DNA of 64,000 nucleotides from Ophioderma brevispina (GCA_023653785.1 JAMKCH010078973.1:22789-86788); one strand, 5' to 3'. Shown: positions 34,745 through 47,255, counted from the stretch's first letter. Notes: generated by a model from the letters alone, not told the origin. Translations and numbers: made by a program.

Positions 34745-35097
34745 CCTTATTTGGTGCAATTTAATTTTATACTGTATTTTGGTTTTGAAAAATAAAAATG
34801 TGATATTATTTTATGCCAAAAATTGTGAACACATACAATATTTTCCTCTTATTGGCCTATTTTATCACAAACGATTTAAGAGTCAGTAAATTTAATGGAA
34901 ACCAAACTGTAGTCTTATTATTAACTTCTTATTTTCTGTTCTATAATATTCTACAATCCCAGACTTTGCGTTCTTTGTTTTTAGCCTAGTCAAAATGAAA
35001 ATCCGTAATTGTCATTAGTATCGTTTAAGTATATGGTCGGAATGACTATAAGCTTGCTCTGGAAATTGTCCATAGCCTCATCTTCCAGCCAAATGGG

Positions 35098-35173
35098 TGA
35101 CGTCATAAGAATGCCGAATTGTGAGGAGTGGACTTTTGGTGATGGATATTTGTGGAGTGTAATAATCTTCGAT
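35098..35173 (+). repeat. 76-bp source copy of the LINE 5' patch
   Basis: Begins TGACGTCATAAGAATGCC. It is single-copy flanking DNA about 340 bases right of the insertion. The CRE-like TGACGTCA inside both copies is probably incidental. Confidence 0.75.
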
Positions 35174-35249
35174 AACTTACACATTGTATGTACGTTTTTT
35201 CTGTGTAGGCCCTAACTTTTTGTTTGTCTTACAACTTTTAAATATCTTT

Positions 35250-37549
35250 TACCCACTAAAATACCATACCCGCTATACCCCTAAGAAAGACGCTTGCTTC
35301 TATGGCTAGACACACAAGAAAAAGAAAAAGCGATACTTCTAACACACCATACTGTAAGAAGATAATATACACACTTGTACCTGCAATGTTATACGAAAGC
35401 CACAGCGTTCCCATTTGTGATAAACATGCTCCTGTAAAAAAGACAAGAGTTACAGATAAGCAACCCACGTGGATCAATGATGAGTATCTCAGCTGGCGCC
35501 GTGTGTCAAAGATCTCGCTCAAAAGCTGAGAAAAGTGCTCAACAGATGATTGGGCTAAGCCAAGCGCCTTCGAATAGGCTCAATTATTTGGCTGATAAGC
35601 TTAAGGCGCAGGATATGAATAGCAGAATTAGAGACTCTAAAATGATCCACGTGAGTTGTGGAAGAATCTTAAGACACTCTTACCTGGTAAAACTCAAAAT
35701 ACTATTTCTTCCCTGGAAACAGAGTCAGGTATTGTAACAAATGATACTGAAATAGCCAATGCTATTAACAACTTTTTTGCAACTGTTGGCCATAATTTGG
35801 CTAGTAAATTCCAAGGGTCTGATAATGAACATGCAAATGATATAACCACTGATGATATAAATCATAACAACAGTACTAGATTTCAATTTTCTACTGTTAC
35901 AGAGTGTCAGGTATTAAAACAGTTGAAGAAATTAGATGTCAATAAAGCAACAGGGCTTGGTAATATTAGTTCTCGTTTATTAAAGGCTGGGGCTGTGCCT
36001 CTTTCAACTCCTCTGACTCACATATTTAATCTTAGTTTAACAACTGGTATAGTTCCTTCAATTTTGGAAAATAAGCAGTTTACAACCATTGTACAAAGAT
36101 GTCCTCGTACATCAGTTGGTAATTATCGTTATCGTCCGATCATCTGTTATACAGTGGTGATGAAACTACTTGAACTGATTGTTCCCAATCAATTTCATGG
36201 AGTATCTTCCTGTAATATATGTTTTCAAGTGACAGTCAGCTTCAGACCAAAACAACTCAACTCCGACACCTTCTTGAGGTATCGACTACATCTTGAAAAA
36301 TAATGGATGGCGTCATCTTGTCGGGGCCGTTTTCTCTGGACCTCAAGAAGGATTTTCAACTGTTGCCATCCATTCTTATTAATAAGTTGAAGAGTTTTGG
36401 AGTAATGGGTATGGAGCTTGACTGGTTCAACTCTTATCTATCTAAACAGGAAGCAAATTACGAGAGTAGGTACCTCCACTTCAGATATGGCAAGTGTAAA
36501 AATTTTGGTGTACCACAGTGTTCCTTCTGGGGCCCCCGTCTTATTCACATTGTACATAAATAGTCTAACCCCAACTAGTGTCTCACTGCAAAGTTAATTT
36601 GTAATGCAGATGACACCGTCCGTGTTTTGCGCCGGTAATCAGTTACTGAATTGGGTGAAAAACTCACGCGACATGTGTCAATTGCAATGTGGATGGAAGA
36701 CAGCATGCCTCACCCTGAATACTACAAAAAAAACAAAGAGCCATGCTCTTTGGTTCATAATTATAAACTCAATAAGCTGCCCCTCTGAAATGTTTTTATC
36801 TATCCAGGGATACAAACCTGTTGAAACAGTTGCCTTCTTTTAAATACCTTGGTTTTATATTGCGATCAAACTCTAGCATGGAACATTCATGTTGACCACA
36901 TTACTAAATCTGTTTGGCAAAATATATTGTTGTGTTTTTACAGAATAAGCGAAACTTTTGTCCCAGGAAGGGGCCTAAATTCTCCATAATTCCCTCCTCT
37001 TCAAGAATTGACTTACTGTGATATTGTTTGGGGAAACTGAAGTAAAAACTTTTGTGACAGAATTGAGCGCCTGCAAATAATATCAGCCAGGCCATACTCA
37101 GACTACCTATTCGAACCATGTCTGAGTGTCTTCGTACAAAAATGGGTTGGATTACTTTGGAAAACGTAGAATTTACCACATCTGATTTAGCTGTTTTTAA
37201 TGTATGTCAGGTCAGGCCCCTGCTGCTATGTGCAATCATTTTACTCGGGTTGGGGACTCACACAAGATTAATACTTATCGTTCTAAGTTCATTTGGGAAA
37301 ATCAGACCAATTAGGACATCGCTTGAATACGGGAGACGCACCTTTCAATACAGAGGGGCCATTGCGTGGAATCGACTCCCTGTTTGCAATTCTATCACCT
37401 TGCCATTCAACATTGCCAGCATTAAAAAGAAAATCATTCGTATATGTAATTGTCATAAAACATCCATTATACTCTATTGGCCAGTTGGTTTGAAAATAAA
37501 ATTTGGAATTTTGTGCTTGTTGCAGCTCAACATGTTTTTCTATTCTTAG
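35250..37549 (+). pseudogene. CR1/L2-like non-LTR retrotransposon ORF2, + strand
   Basis: In order: an endonuclease tail (HAPVKKTRV and QPTWINDEYLSWRR near 35.4 kb), a linker (WKNLKTLLPGKTQNTISSLE), the RT fingers (NKATGLGNISSRLLKAGA; FNLSLTTGIVP), a palm (PFSLDLKKDF; SFGVMGMELDWFNSYLS; VPQCSFWGP where the family has VPQGS.LGP) and a C-terminal motif (YGRRTFQYRGAIAWNRLP). The family's usual ORF2 runs continuously; here at least five frame breaks and stops are present. The YADD box is not intact (near 36.6 kb NADDTV-like). The 3' UTR follows, ending AATAAACAAACAAACAAG at about 38970-38986. Confidence 0.85.
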
Positions 37550-38120
37550 TGTAATCTATAAAATGTATATAATTTATGTAATATTTTTTTTTTTTTTTTT
37601 TTTTTTTTAATTTTTTAGGTTTTTTCTTTTTTTAATTTTCAATTGTTATGTGCATTTATCATTGAATATTACATACCTTCCTCGTCCCTTTACACTTTTG
37701 GACGGGGATTTGGCATTTTGCCATAGTGGTTCATGGAGGATTGGTCCTCCTCCTGCTTTTGTGTCTTCTTTTGGGGACATAAATGTCCCAGGCCTTAATA
37801 TCAGCCCTTTACCCATCCTTGAGGCTGGACCACAAGGAGGATGGTGGGCTGGATCTTTGGTGGTTTGTTGCCGGCAGGGTCGAATCGCTGTCTGGAGATG
37901 TGGGGAAATGTGAAATTGTATGACATTATTTTTAATCTCCAAGTAATCATCGGTCCTCAATTTTGATTTTTGATTATGAATCTGTGTTCGTGTTGGTGCA
38001 ATGATTGGATTTTAAATTTAAAATTTCAAGGTTTTAAATTATATAATATGTTATCTGAATATGTTAATTTTAAGGTCCTGTTAAGTGAGGCATTATGCTT
38101 TTAAATTTTGGCTATGATAA

Positions 38121-38742
38121 TCGCGCCCACATCACATACTGTCGTATTTTACAAAACACGTGTTTCGAGAAAATCGCAATTCAAAATCTACCGCGACATT
38201 TCATGTCTATACGGTAAACCGAAGCATAAAAGAAACATCTAGACTTTACTGTTTTGAAGAAAACATTTTAAAGTCCAATATTAACCATAAATACAACTTA
38301 AAACTGCAATTATATTATCTTAATTAGGCTACAAAGTTATGTCTGTATGTGAAATCACAAATAATGTATATTGCAAAATACGACGCATATTACACCGTTG
38401 TTTTTCAATGTGCGTAAAATAGATCACTATGTGAAAAGCTTTTTTACGAAATAACGATGGAAATACGTCAAAATAGGTCTGTATGTGAAATCCTTTATTT
38501 TTAGGATCGGCAAAATAGAACGCTCTATCAAACACGTGTAAATGAATGGCGATTTTAAAATACGACAGTATGTGAAATTCGGATATGATGACAAAAATCT
38601 GTAATAATAAACTAATTAATTAGGCATCCTCACATTTTGAAACTTTGTGGATGGCAAGAACTCGATGAACTAAGTAAAGTAGGCGGAATTTTTCGCAAAA
38701 ACCTCAAAATGTGAAATACGACAGTATGTGATGCGGGCGACG
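38121..38742. mobile_element. 622-bp MITE in the CR1-like 3' region
   Basis: Left TCGCGCCCACATCACATACT; right reverse complement TCGCCCGCATCACATACTGT. The word TACGACAGTATGTGAAAT and variants recur inside (38335-38350, 38475-38490, 38556-38580), making a repeated subterminal motif. Confidence 0.8.
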
Positions 38743-38984
38743 ATATGTTCCAGTTTGTTAATATACTAGTAGCTGTAATATTATTTGTATGCAATGTTAA
38801 ATTTATTTTAAGTCTAATGAATTGATTGTAATATTATATACTGTATATTTAAATGTTGTTTTTACTTAAATTAAGTGTACTATATTTTTGTAACTTTGTG
38901 ACTGGGCCATATGGAAGAACAGAGGGATACTTAAATTTCCCTCTGAATATGGACACAGTATAAAGAAGAAATAAACAAACAAAC

Positions 38985-39375
38985 AAGCGTATGAATATCA
39001 GTCAGATAAAATAAACACGCGTCAGTGTCCATAAACGCAGCAAGCGCATGTGATTGACGCCCGCGCATTAGCGTTTCAAGCGGACGCTATTGGTCACACT
39101 TACCGTTGCGATGTACGCGTCACCGTTTAACTTGACTTGTTTTTTAGAATTATGTTGCCGCTATTTTACAAAAAGTGCAATCTTTAGTTGCTCGTAAAAC
39201 ATTTTCCCCAAAGCCGATTTTGGCCGATTTTAGATATGAGATAGACAATTAAAAGCTGCATCCGACATTACCAAAATTGTCGACAGAGGAATTAATTCCA
39301 ACTGATGGTCTTTTCATCGCTCTCACGACTGTACTATACCTCATTTGCATCGTTGGGACTTCTGTATGAAACGTT
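38985..39375. repeat. interspersed repeat, inverted copy of 14497-14880
   Basis: Homologous to the 14.5-kb copy on the other strand; begins right after the LINE tail. Confidence 0.7.
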
Positions 39376-40865
39376 TATCAGTCAAGTCTCAAGGACAATC
39401 TACTGTTGACACATGCATCTTCTTTTGCGTCTTTTTGTACAAACTTGCCAGATGTTTTACAATTGGTGGGTTAGTCAGGTTAGAGATTAAATTGAGTTCA
39501 TATTTTAAATAAAACAAAATTCTACTCAGAAAACAGATACTCAAGTAAAAATTGCTCAACAAACAAATTGACTCAAAACATGTGCTACTTAGTTGAGCCA
39601 AAATTTGGCTCAAATCATAAACAATATTTTAGTCAACATGAGTACATTTCTACCTAACTGCTGAGTAAAAATGGAACCGCTTAACATTGGGGTAAATATT
39701 GAGTAAAGGTTGACTCATTGGACACCGGTAGAGATGTAATCTTTTATTGAGTAATGTTTTACTCAATACATGGGTGGAGTGTTACGCAACATAACTTGAG
39801 AGGTATTTACGACAGTTACTGTCATTAACTATTTTAATGCTGAGGTACATAACCATCTTTTATGTGATATGGTTTGTCATCTTAGTTTGTTTCCGTTATA
39901 ACATTTTCCAATTGAACAAGGATATTCAACATGGGGAAAAGATCCTACACAAGTGCACATAACAGACACGTGTGCGGTTTTTTCAAGAGGCTGTGTGTGT
40001 GTGTAACCCCATTTACGTGTCGTCTTGGCACACAGCGCCGGCCATTGTTGAATCACGGTCAGAAAGTAATTTGAGCCACCGCGACCTTGGCAAATCTTCA
40101 CGGCGCTAGGGAGTTAACCACATCATAATCGGCTGAGCGTGGGAAACTCCACGTACACACAGTGTCAGATAGCGTTGATTCGGATTTTTTGTACATTGCG
40201 GTAGACTGGATATTGACGCACCAAATATTCCTAAATTGTCTAGTTAGGTGACTAGTTTATAATATAGATTTATTTTTGAAAAAAAGACGAAAAAAACGTG
40301 TAAAATACGATCCATACAAACATTTTTCTTATCAGCTGGCTCAGTTATCGATTGCTGCTGTCAAGTCATGCCACACTCCAGGCACTCAAAAACTAGTGAG
40401 CTAAGGGAGTTTTTTTTTGTGAGGACCCGTTTCTAACATCAGATCGACCACCTGATTCGTCGATTTCGCGATATCCAGGGTACAGCGAAACCGTTTTTTC
40501 ATTCCTTGTTCAAGCCTTTAACACAGCGTTGGCTGCTGGGGAGTCCCATGACGTAGCGCATGTCTAAGAATAGCCGGCCAATTAGCGATGCGGATACGGA
40601 ATCGGCGGCGCTGTGACCGAGCAGTACAGATGCTATGGGAGCGTAAATGATGTGGTGTGTGTGAGTTTGTGTGTGTGTGTGTCGGAGACGGCTATGTATT
40701 ATAATGGATTTGGTGCCTGATCGAATTCTACAGACCGTGATCGATCACAAAAGTCAATCGATCTCCTGCTCAGTTCGAAAATCCTTATTATTTATCATCA
40801 TCGATTTTTTAAACTTAAGCTGTCAATTGATATTCTTGAAAAGGGTACAACTTCTCTCCCGCTAG
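39376..40865. other. no gene recognised
   Basis: 39500-39790 has repeated TTGAGTAAAA/TTTTACTCAA words in both orientations, perhaps a decayed MITE. A (TG)n run is at 40655-40682. 40671-40865 forms an ORF I do not trust. Confidence 0.3.
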
Positions 40866-40982
40866 CGGCTGTCAAGTGGCAAATTAGTTTGAATTACATC
40901 GAATCGCAGGCGCCTTTAAAGTTTGCAATGCCAGGAGAGGGAACTGGGTTTGCATGATGACGACTTATGAAGACGTGGAGCC
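40866..40982 (+). pseudogene. GGT: candidate GGT exon C, reading frame broken
   Basis: This is the only place between exons B and D where I see the expected GGT block. One frame reads HRIAGAFKVCNARR, which matches the family's HRIVEAF(K/R)FAYA(K/R)R at 9 of 14 positions. A pyrimidine-rich acceptor (CTCTCCCGCTAG, ending 40865) and a consensus donor GTAAGT (40983) flank 117 bases. Neighbouring frames give LNY just before HR and ELG soon after ARR, both expected, so the correct protein is spread over frames by several one-base indels. There is also an in-frame stop upstream of HR. The length, 117 (0 modulo 3), does not restore phase between B and D. It may be a decayed exon or a badly sequenced one. 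A chance match is unlikely but possible. Confidence 0.5.
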
Positions 40983-41009
40983 GTAAGTGGCATCATTAGT
41001 AGGACTATA

Positions 41010-41168
41010 GGCTTAGTATTATCGACGAAACGGAACGGGCTCAGTGCACCCATTGGATTACACGCTTTATTCCGTGATCGTATATTTTACACTCTGACGG
41101 AATAAAGCGTGTAATCCAATGGGTGCACTGAGCCTGTTTCGTTTCGTTTTCGTCGAATATAATAAGCC
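41010..41168. repeat. hairpin element with a perfect 38-bp stem
   Basis: 41038-41075 and 41097-41134 are perfect reverse complements (stem starts GGCTCAGTGCACCCATTGGA) with a 21-base loop. The imperfect pairing extends to GGCTTAGTATTATCG and ATAATAAGCC outside. Confidence 0.92.
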
Positions 41169-41873
41169 CGGAATATATTTATTTTCAATGATGACTGTAA
41201 ACACAGCTGTTTGAAGGTCTCATTTATTATGACCAAACCAGAATAAAACAAAAATTATTGCCGGCGACACACTTTTGACAACTGATTTGGAATATTAAGT
41301 CCACTAACTACATTCTGTGAAAATTAGGAAATTTCATAGCGGGCAAATGTGATTTTTCTTAAAAATAACTAGTTTTCATACATCTTTTCTATAGAATGGG
41401 CATATAGAGGGCGCTATAACTACAAATCAATGACCTTTGTAGGCTATATGCAAGATTCCCGCAATGATTTTGTCCTGATTTTTGCAGAGATGATAGCTCT
41501 TGAGCAGTCCCTCCTATAACAGTTGTCAAAACTTGTGTCGCCATTGCTAAAATTGTTGCTAAAAATAAAAGAGAAAGTTGTATGGGGTCAAACATCTGTT
41601 AAAGAGGGGAGAAGAAGTAAAGAAATGAATGTGGTGACAACATTAGGATCCTGGCGATTGATGATGATTAAAATAAGAAATAAGAGGTATTACTAGAAAG
41701 AAAGATAAAGTTGAAGTTAAAAACGACCGAGAATAATGATATGATGATATGATGAATGATGATGATGAAATGAAGAGGATGAGAGATGATAGAGATGATG
41801 CTTCCTCCTATGATGCTGATATGGTCGTTGTGTTGTTGTTGTTTTTGTACTACCCGCAAGTTGATTTTCCTAG

Positions 41874-42061
41874 ATAGTGCAATATCTGATATCAGAGGAC
41901 TCCGCTGACGAGACCCGGAAGAGAATAACTGAGCAAACACACCCGCCTGAGTACTATGGTGGTGGCGAGCTCGCATTTAAGGAGGATGGAGGTACCACAC
42001 ACGTATCAGTTATTGATGCTGAGGGGAATGCATTGGCGTTGTCTAGCACAATAAATTTATA
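41874..42061 (+). CDS. GGT: gamma-glutamyltransferase, exon D (cleavage site and nucleophile)
   Basis: The exon begins IVQYLISEDSADETRKRI, aligning without gaps to the end of the GGT large subunit, then THPPEYYGG and GGTTHVSVIDAEGNALALSS followed by TINLY. In known GGTs the threonine after GG is where the proenzyme cleaves itself; it becomes the N-terminal nucleophile of the small subunit (human T381). Here it is the ACC codon at 41994-41996. The STIN motif supplies the next conserved residues, with N at 42054-42056 corresponding to human N401. The acceptor is TTTTCCTAG at 41872-41873 (an in-frame TAG just before it fixes the start). The donor is TA|GTAAGTG at 42062, phase 2. All catalytic residues are intact. 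Confidence 0.93.
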
Positions 42062-42719
42062 GTAAGTGAAAAATGAGTATATTGGAAAGACAATAATACA
42101 TGCTAATACCACTTAACCCGGACTTTGGGCTACATCTAACCCAGATTCGCTTCAGCGGTTCCATCGTTTTAGCGCAGTGAAGTTGAACCATTGCTGAAAA
42201 CTACCGAAACATGGCAATTCTGACCGGGGCCTGCTGTAGATTGTAGCCATAATGTTTCGCCTCGAGGCCGTTTTTCAATGAAAACCGCAACCCGATATTA
42301 GTTTTAATTTATTTAATCGTTATTTTTCAGGAAATTCCTTTAATAACAAACGTATTGGTCTCCCAGGAAGCCCTGATAACAATAATTACAGTAATACAAG
42401 TAAAACAGAAAAATAATAAGTTAGGCCCCATAAAATATTTTGATTCACGTCCGGAGACTTTTCGAATTTGAAGAGGGAGGGACCTTTTTTTTTTTTTTAC
42501 CGTTGATTGAACTATAACATTCGTGAAACGTATCGGGGTTTATTAAAGTGCGGGAAATCCTTGCAGTGTATATAGCTGCCATGGACCCCTGCTATTTTAT
42601 TTGACCTACTTGCTCTGGGGAAACAAGGCAACTCGTAGTTTTACGCGATGCGTAAATATGTCTCCCGCCCGACTGTAGCGATCACTAACATGCGGATAAA
42701 AAGCAACTACAAACGCTAC

Positions 42720-43120
42720 TCACCCTCCCCAACACCCCGCAATCATCACCCAACCCACCCCCCTCCGCAACACACCAGCCACAATTCCCCAACACATCTT
42801 ACAACACCCCCCCTTGTCAATAACCAACCCCCCCCCCGGCAACTCCCACCCACCCAAAATCCTTTAACACGCCTCCCCCTTCCCCAACACCCGCGCACAC
42901 ACACTACCACCCTCCCTAATACCCCGAAAACCACACCACCTCACCCCCCACCATGCAACTCCCCACCACCCTGCAACACAACACCGGCCTCCCCAACACC
43001 ACACTCCCCTCCCCACACTCCCACCCCCTCCCACCATCCCGCAACACCCCCCCACCTTCCAAACCTCCGCAATCACCCAAACACCCTCACCCCGCACCTA
43101 AACCCGCTCCCAAAACCCCA
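42720..43120. repeat. C/A-rich, G-depleted low-complexity tract
   Basis: About 400 bases consist almost only of C and A, with recurring CCCCAACACCCCGCAA-like words. Proline-rich and glycine-rich ORFs on the two strands are consequences of composition. Confidence 0.85.
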
Positions 43121-43899
43121 CCTTTAAGTGACCTTAACTATCATTTTTCCACTGTTTGCATAATGATAATTTGAGAAAACTTTGGTTACAGAGTGATTGA
43201 GTTGCTTAGGAAATGTTTCTTGGTTCAAAATGATGAGGAATAAAAATTCACTCTTGAGGAAATGATCAAAAAAAAAAAAAAAATTGATGCGGCACCTAAA
43301 TTCCACCCGGGCGGGGACGTGAAATCAAAATAATTTTTTTAGTGGGGCCTATGGTAACGAATCTACATAACACATATCCATGTATATGTGCATGTAAGAT
43401 TATGTACAAAAATACAAATAACAAAACTGATAGCACTTGAAGATGTACAGGTACCCACACAACACGCATCCACCACACATACAACACGAACCTATAACAC
43501 ATGCACAATGCATGCTTTTCATGTACACCTACACACCCCCAAATATGACATTCTTACCAATCCAGACAAATTTCTTATAATACATACACATATAAATATG
43601 CACAGATCATTGGTTATTGGCCTTTAAAAGTACCATGATCTAATTTGTGTTATTGACCTACCACCAGAGACCTATGGCTCTATTTACTTCGTGGGCTTTT
43701 GGGAGATTAGTTCCAAGTACAGCTGCTCTGTACTGGCATGTTCTTTTACAGCTTGTTATTCTCCATGACGAATATCAACATGTTCTGACCTGATACGAGT
43801 GCCTTTAGACATGTTAGAATGTGTTTGGCACTGGTAAAATATAACAGAGGATACATATCAGGAGCAAAAATGTTTAGGCATGTAAAAAAAGTTAAAATT
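43121..43899. other. no gene recognised
   Basis: Contains a short A run (43268-43283) and ACAC-rich sequence at 43440-43510. Confidence 0.3.
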
Positions 43900-45390
43900 A
43901 AGATCTGATAATTCATCTCCTCCTACATATAGTCCAACCAAGGCTGTCATCATTTGTCCACCGAGGTTCGAATGTCTCCGACAAAAGGACACGGGCTAGT
44001 CTGTTTTGCAAAATTGGAGATCATTATGGTGCCCAGTATTGACATTGGACAAAAACAGAACTGCAGTAGTCAAAATGAGAAAGACCAAGGCTTTGGCCAA
44101 GCATATTGACTGTAGTATGATGAAGATAATGCTGAATTCTCCTGATTAAATACACCAATGTCTCTTGGAAAACTGAACAAACATAATCGGCATGATTGCT
44201 CCACAATAAATCGGACAAAAAATAACACCCCCAAATCTGTATAATTGACTCTTCAATATAAACATTTTTAATTTTGTAAATTTGTAAGTTTAAGACAGAA
44301 TGTTAATCTGTTGATTTCCAAAACATGACTTTAGTTTTTTTTATGTTAATGTAAGTTTGAGGCATTTTATCAATTAGTGTTCAGCTCATTTGTAGGGATT
44401 GGTTCAGAGAACTGACTAAAGGGTAGTTTCATCTGCGTACACAACATATTTGCATGAAACTGATTCAGGTACAGAATTCACAAAAATTATAAATAAAAGA
44501 GCACCAAGAATTGATCCTTGAGGTATCCCAATATCAATATTCTTAAAGTCTGAAAGTACAGAATTAATATTAACAGCTTGTGATCTACCTTTTAGATAAG
44601 AATTAAACCAATTTAATGCATTACCAGTGATACCATACTTCTTTAATTACTAAGAAGTAGATTATGATTTACAGTATCAAAAGCCTTCTTTAGATCTAAG
44701 AAGATAGATCCTGTTACTTTCCTATCATTTATATTATTAAGGATATGATCAGTTACATTTAAAAGAGTAGTATTAGTACTGTGTTTACTTCTAAAACCTG
44801 ACTGACACTGATTTAAAATGTTATTATGAGTAAGATAATGGTAAAGCTGATCGTGCACAGCACGCTCAAGAAATGTTGATAAAATAGGAAGAACAGAAAT
44901 GGGCCTATAGTTGTCACTTTTGTCACCCTCCTTGAAGATAGGTGTAACCGTAGCTTTTTTCCAATCAGATGGGAAAACTGAAGTGATCAAAGAAAGGTTA
45001 CAAATATATGCAAGTGGATAACAAATGATTGGTGCTGACAACTTGAGGAGTTTAATACAAACATTATCAATACCTGTAGCTTTATTATTAGAAAAGTTAC
45101 AGATCTGATCAAATACAAACACAGGAGTTATAATATCAAAATTGAAATTAGTTGTAATCTCATGGTTAGAAGTAAAATTATCACAACTATTATTATTATT
45201 ATTAGTTAGTTAGTTTATTGCCCAAAGTTTTTACCTACAAATACCCATTAAATTGATCTGCAATCTCCTTATCATCACAAGTAAAAACCTGAATTTGTTT
45301 TAATATTAGTTACAGGTGATGTATTCTTTGGAATTAATTTCTTAATTGTACTCCAAAGCTGATCTGCCCACACAAGTTTTAAATTTGGCA
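43900..45390 (-). pseudogene. CR1/L2-like non-LTR RT fragment, minus strand
   Basis: The longest clean segment, 44643-45122, reads ICNFSNNKATGIDNVCIKLL, FPSDWKKATVTPIFKEGDKS, NYRPISVLPILSTFLERAVH and SIFLDLKKAFDTVNHNLLLS. These are the RT fingers and first palm Asp. Beyond a stop and frame change follow NWFNSYLKGRSQ, IGIPQGSILGALLF and YVVYADETTL (second palm motif, normally YADDT), then HFDYCSSVF near 44.05 kb. The order matches a CR1/L2-type RT. To the right, ALWSTIKKLIPKNTSPV-type linker sequence is seen up to about 45.39 kb. It is broken by stops and shifts. Confidence 0.85.
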
Positions 45391-45777
45391 TTCACATAAT
45401 GACAAAATGCATTGTACTAGGGAAAGAAAGTGCTAACATTTCCTCTATTTGCAGTAAATTCACTCTAAAAAGGATCAAATTTGCCCTATATTTTGAAGAA
45501 AAAAACGGCTTCCTTTCAAACCGACTGGCGTATAATTATCATGGTTCTAAGACTCGTAGAACCATGATATTTGTGTCCATATCCATGTTTTCAGGGTCAG
45601 GAGGAAATCTAATAAAATATTTAAGAACAATAATGGATCACTTGCATGCTGCATTTTGCACATATAGCAGCCATCTTCAACTTAATACGGCTGCAGAGCG
45701 AAGTTGTTTTAGCCCGATTTTCGGTCTCTGAAACATGTAGCGGCACAATGTGCTAATGAGGCTTACCATTCTTTGAA

Positions 45778-46075
45778 TGTGCGTGTTTCGATCGCCTTTG
45801 GGACAACCTGATTTACCCGGGGATTTACCCAGATGTAGTATCGATTTTGATATCATATGAAAGGCCGTATTTCTCTCATTGTTGTTCGGAAATTTGAACC
45901 CTCAAATCCATTTCATTCCTAAGATATAAACAAAAAACTGCCGTTTTAATGGTTAACCAACAATATTAGCACATTATTGAATTTGTTTTATTGCTTCTAC
46001 CATCAAAACAACTGCAGGTTTCTTTCCCGCGGTACTTGATGACCGTATGTGCAAGTGACAGGCTCTCATTTAATA
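45778..46075. repeat. interspersed repeat, second copy of 13617-13925
   Basis: Same orientation as the 13.6-kb copy; differs by substitutions and a duplicated GATTTACCC. Confidence 0.8.
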
Positions 46076-46933
46076 ATATTAAATTGAAAAATACTCTATG
46101 AGCTTCTGACACCAAGATAGGCAAAAAAGTAATCTCTAGTATTATCCATTTTGAAAAATGAACGAAATGCACAGTCAATCTCCATTTTCTTCTTGTTGCC
46201 GACATAACAATATCAATCAGACATTCCTTTTGAACAATGTGATACCACTTGTAGTAGATGAGGGTGTATGAAAGAGGGAAGTCATAGGGTTGGCGTAGCC
46301 TGTGAATGTATCAAGCATTCTTAATGATTTACCAACTTGGGCAAACCTGACCCTTTTAGGCCCAAAATTACCAGAGACCTCGGAAAGTTATCATTTGACA
46401 TTGCTACAGGAAAGAAACTGCATCAATCTTTTTCTTAGGTTCCTTTTGTATATCTTCAGATTATTTTGGGGCCAAGTGTGACCCAAGCCAAACTAATCAC
46501 AACGCGGGACACTTATTTGGGGCAGTAGCATTTTTTTGGCTAGATATGACATCACTAACTATTTTGGTTGAATTATAAGATAGTAAAACGGGGTTCTTTT
46601 CCATTAGAAAGTAATCTTGAACATTAACCGAATTGTAAAAAAACACACAAACAAACCAAAAAAAATACATTCGGGGGTAAAATGACTTACAATGGAATGA
46701 TTGTGATAGCCAACCGGCGCCAATAGGCCGAACTTTTTTTGTTAGACAAAAAAAATTGAGACAGTTGAGGATGTATCTTGCATGAAATCTCAAGGTCAAT
46801 TCTGACCAATATGGGCTATAACTTATCAAAAATTAAATCATTGGTTTGTCCACCCTCAGGTTATCAATCCATATAGTTGAATACAAACCACGCAGTTACA
46901 CTGGTCTTCCCTGAGCACCAGTGGTTTTCACTA

Positions 46934-47255
46934 AGGCCTAAAAAAATTGATTGGCGTAACCCGACCGACCCTATTTTTACCGCCGACCCTAAATATTTTT
47001 TTGTGTGCAAAAATTTTTTTTAAAAACCACGTAAAACAAATGACTTCATACTTCGGTACTCTAAAGGATTGCAGGACATTCAAAATGACAAATAAAAAGA
47101 TGTGTTACAGAAAAAGTGAAGATGTGCCATTTGTTTTTGTATGTGTGTCATATTTTGTGTTCTGGTATGTGAAACATTAAAAAAAAAACAAATCCGACCT
47201 ACCTACCCTATTATTTTTTCTTCGTTACGCCAATCAAACATTTTTTTTTAGGCCT
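46934..47255. mobile_element. 322-bp MITE with AGGCCTAAAAAAA ends
   Basis: Left AGGCCTAAAAAAATTGATTG; right end pairs with it (CAATCAAACA, T run, AGGCCT). Pairing extends through GGCGTAAC and into CCGACC. Confidence 0.85.

Larger units (their letters stand above)
33177..34759. mobile_element. LINE copy 3 insertion with 14-bp target-site duplication
   Basis: CTTATTTGGTGCAA occurs at 33177-33190 and 34746-34759, perfectly duplicated. Between them lies a 5'-truncated minus-strand LINE whose 3' tail (AAG repeats on the minus strand) begins at 33191. Its truncated 5' end is near 34668, followed by a 76-base patch copied from 35098-35173. This is the signature of target-primed reverse transcription. 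Confidence 0.88.

Noticed and set aside
13422..41873. Direct splicing of GGT exon B to exon D
   Set aside because: Creates a TGA 12 codons into exon D and would remove a conserved ~45-residue block.
41668..41976. 102-codon minus-strand ORF
   Set aside because: Overlaps a GAT microsatellite and the antisense of GGT exon D.
42648..43127. 159-codon proline/threonine-rich ORF
   Set aside because: Pure consequence of a C/A-only tract; no other sign of coding.
43960..43985. GGTTCGAATG as a tRNA B box
   Set aside because: No A box, acceptor stem or cloverleaf around it; it lies in decayed LINE sequence.
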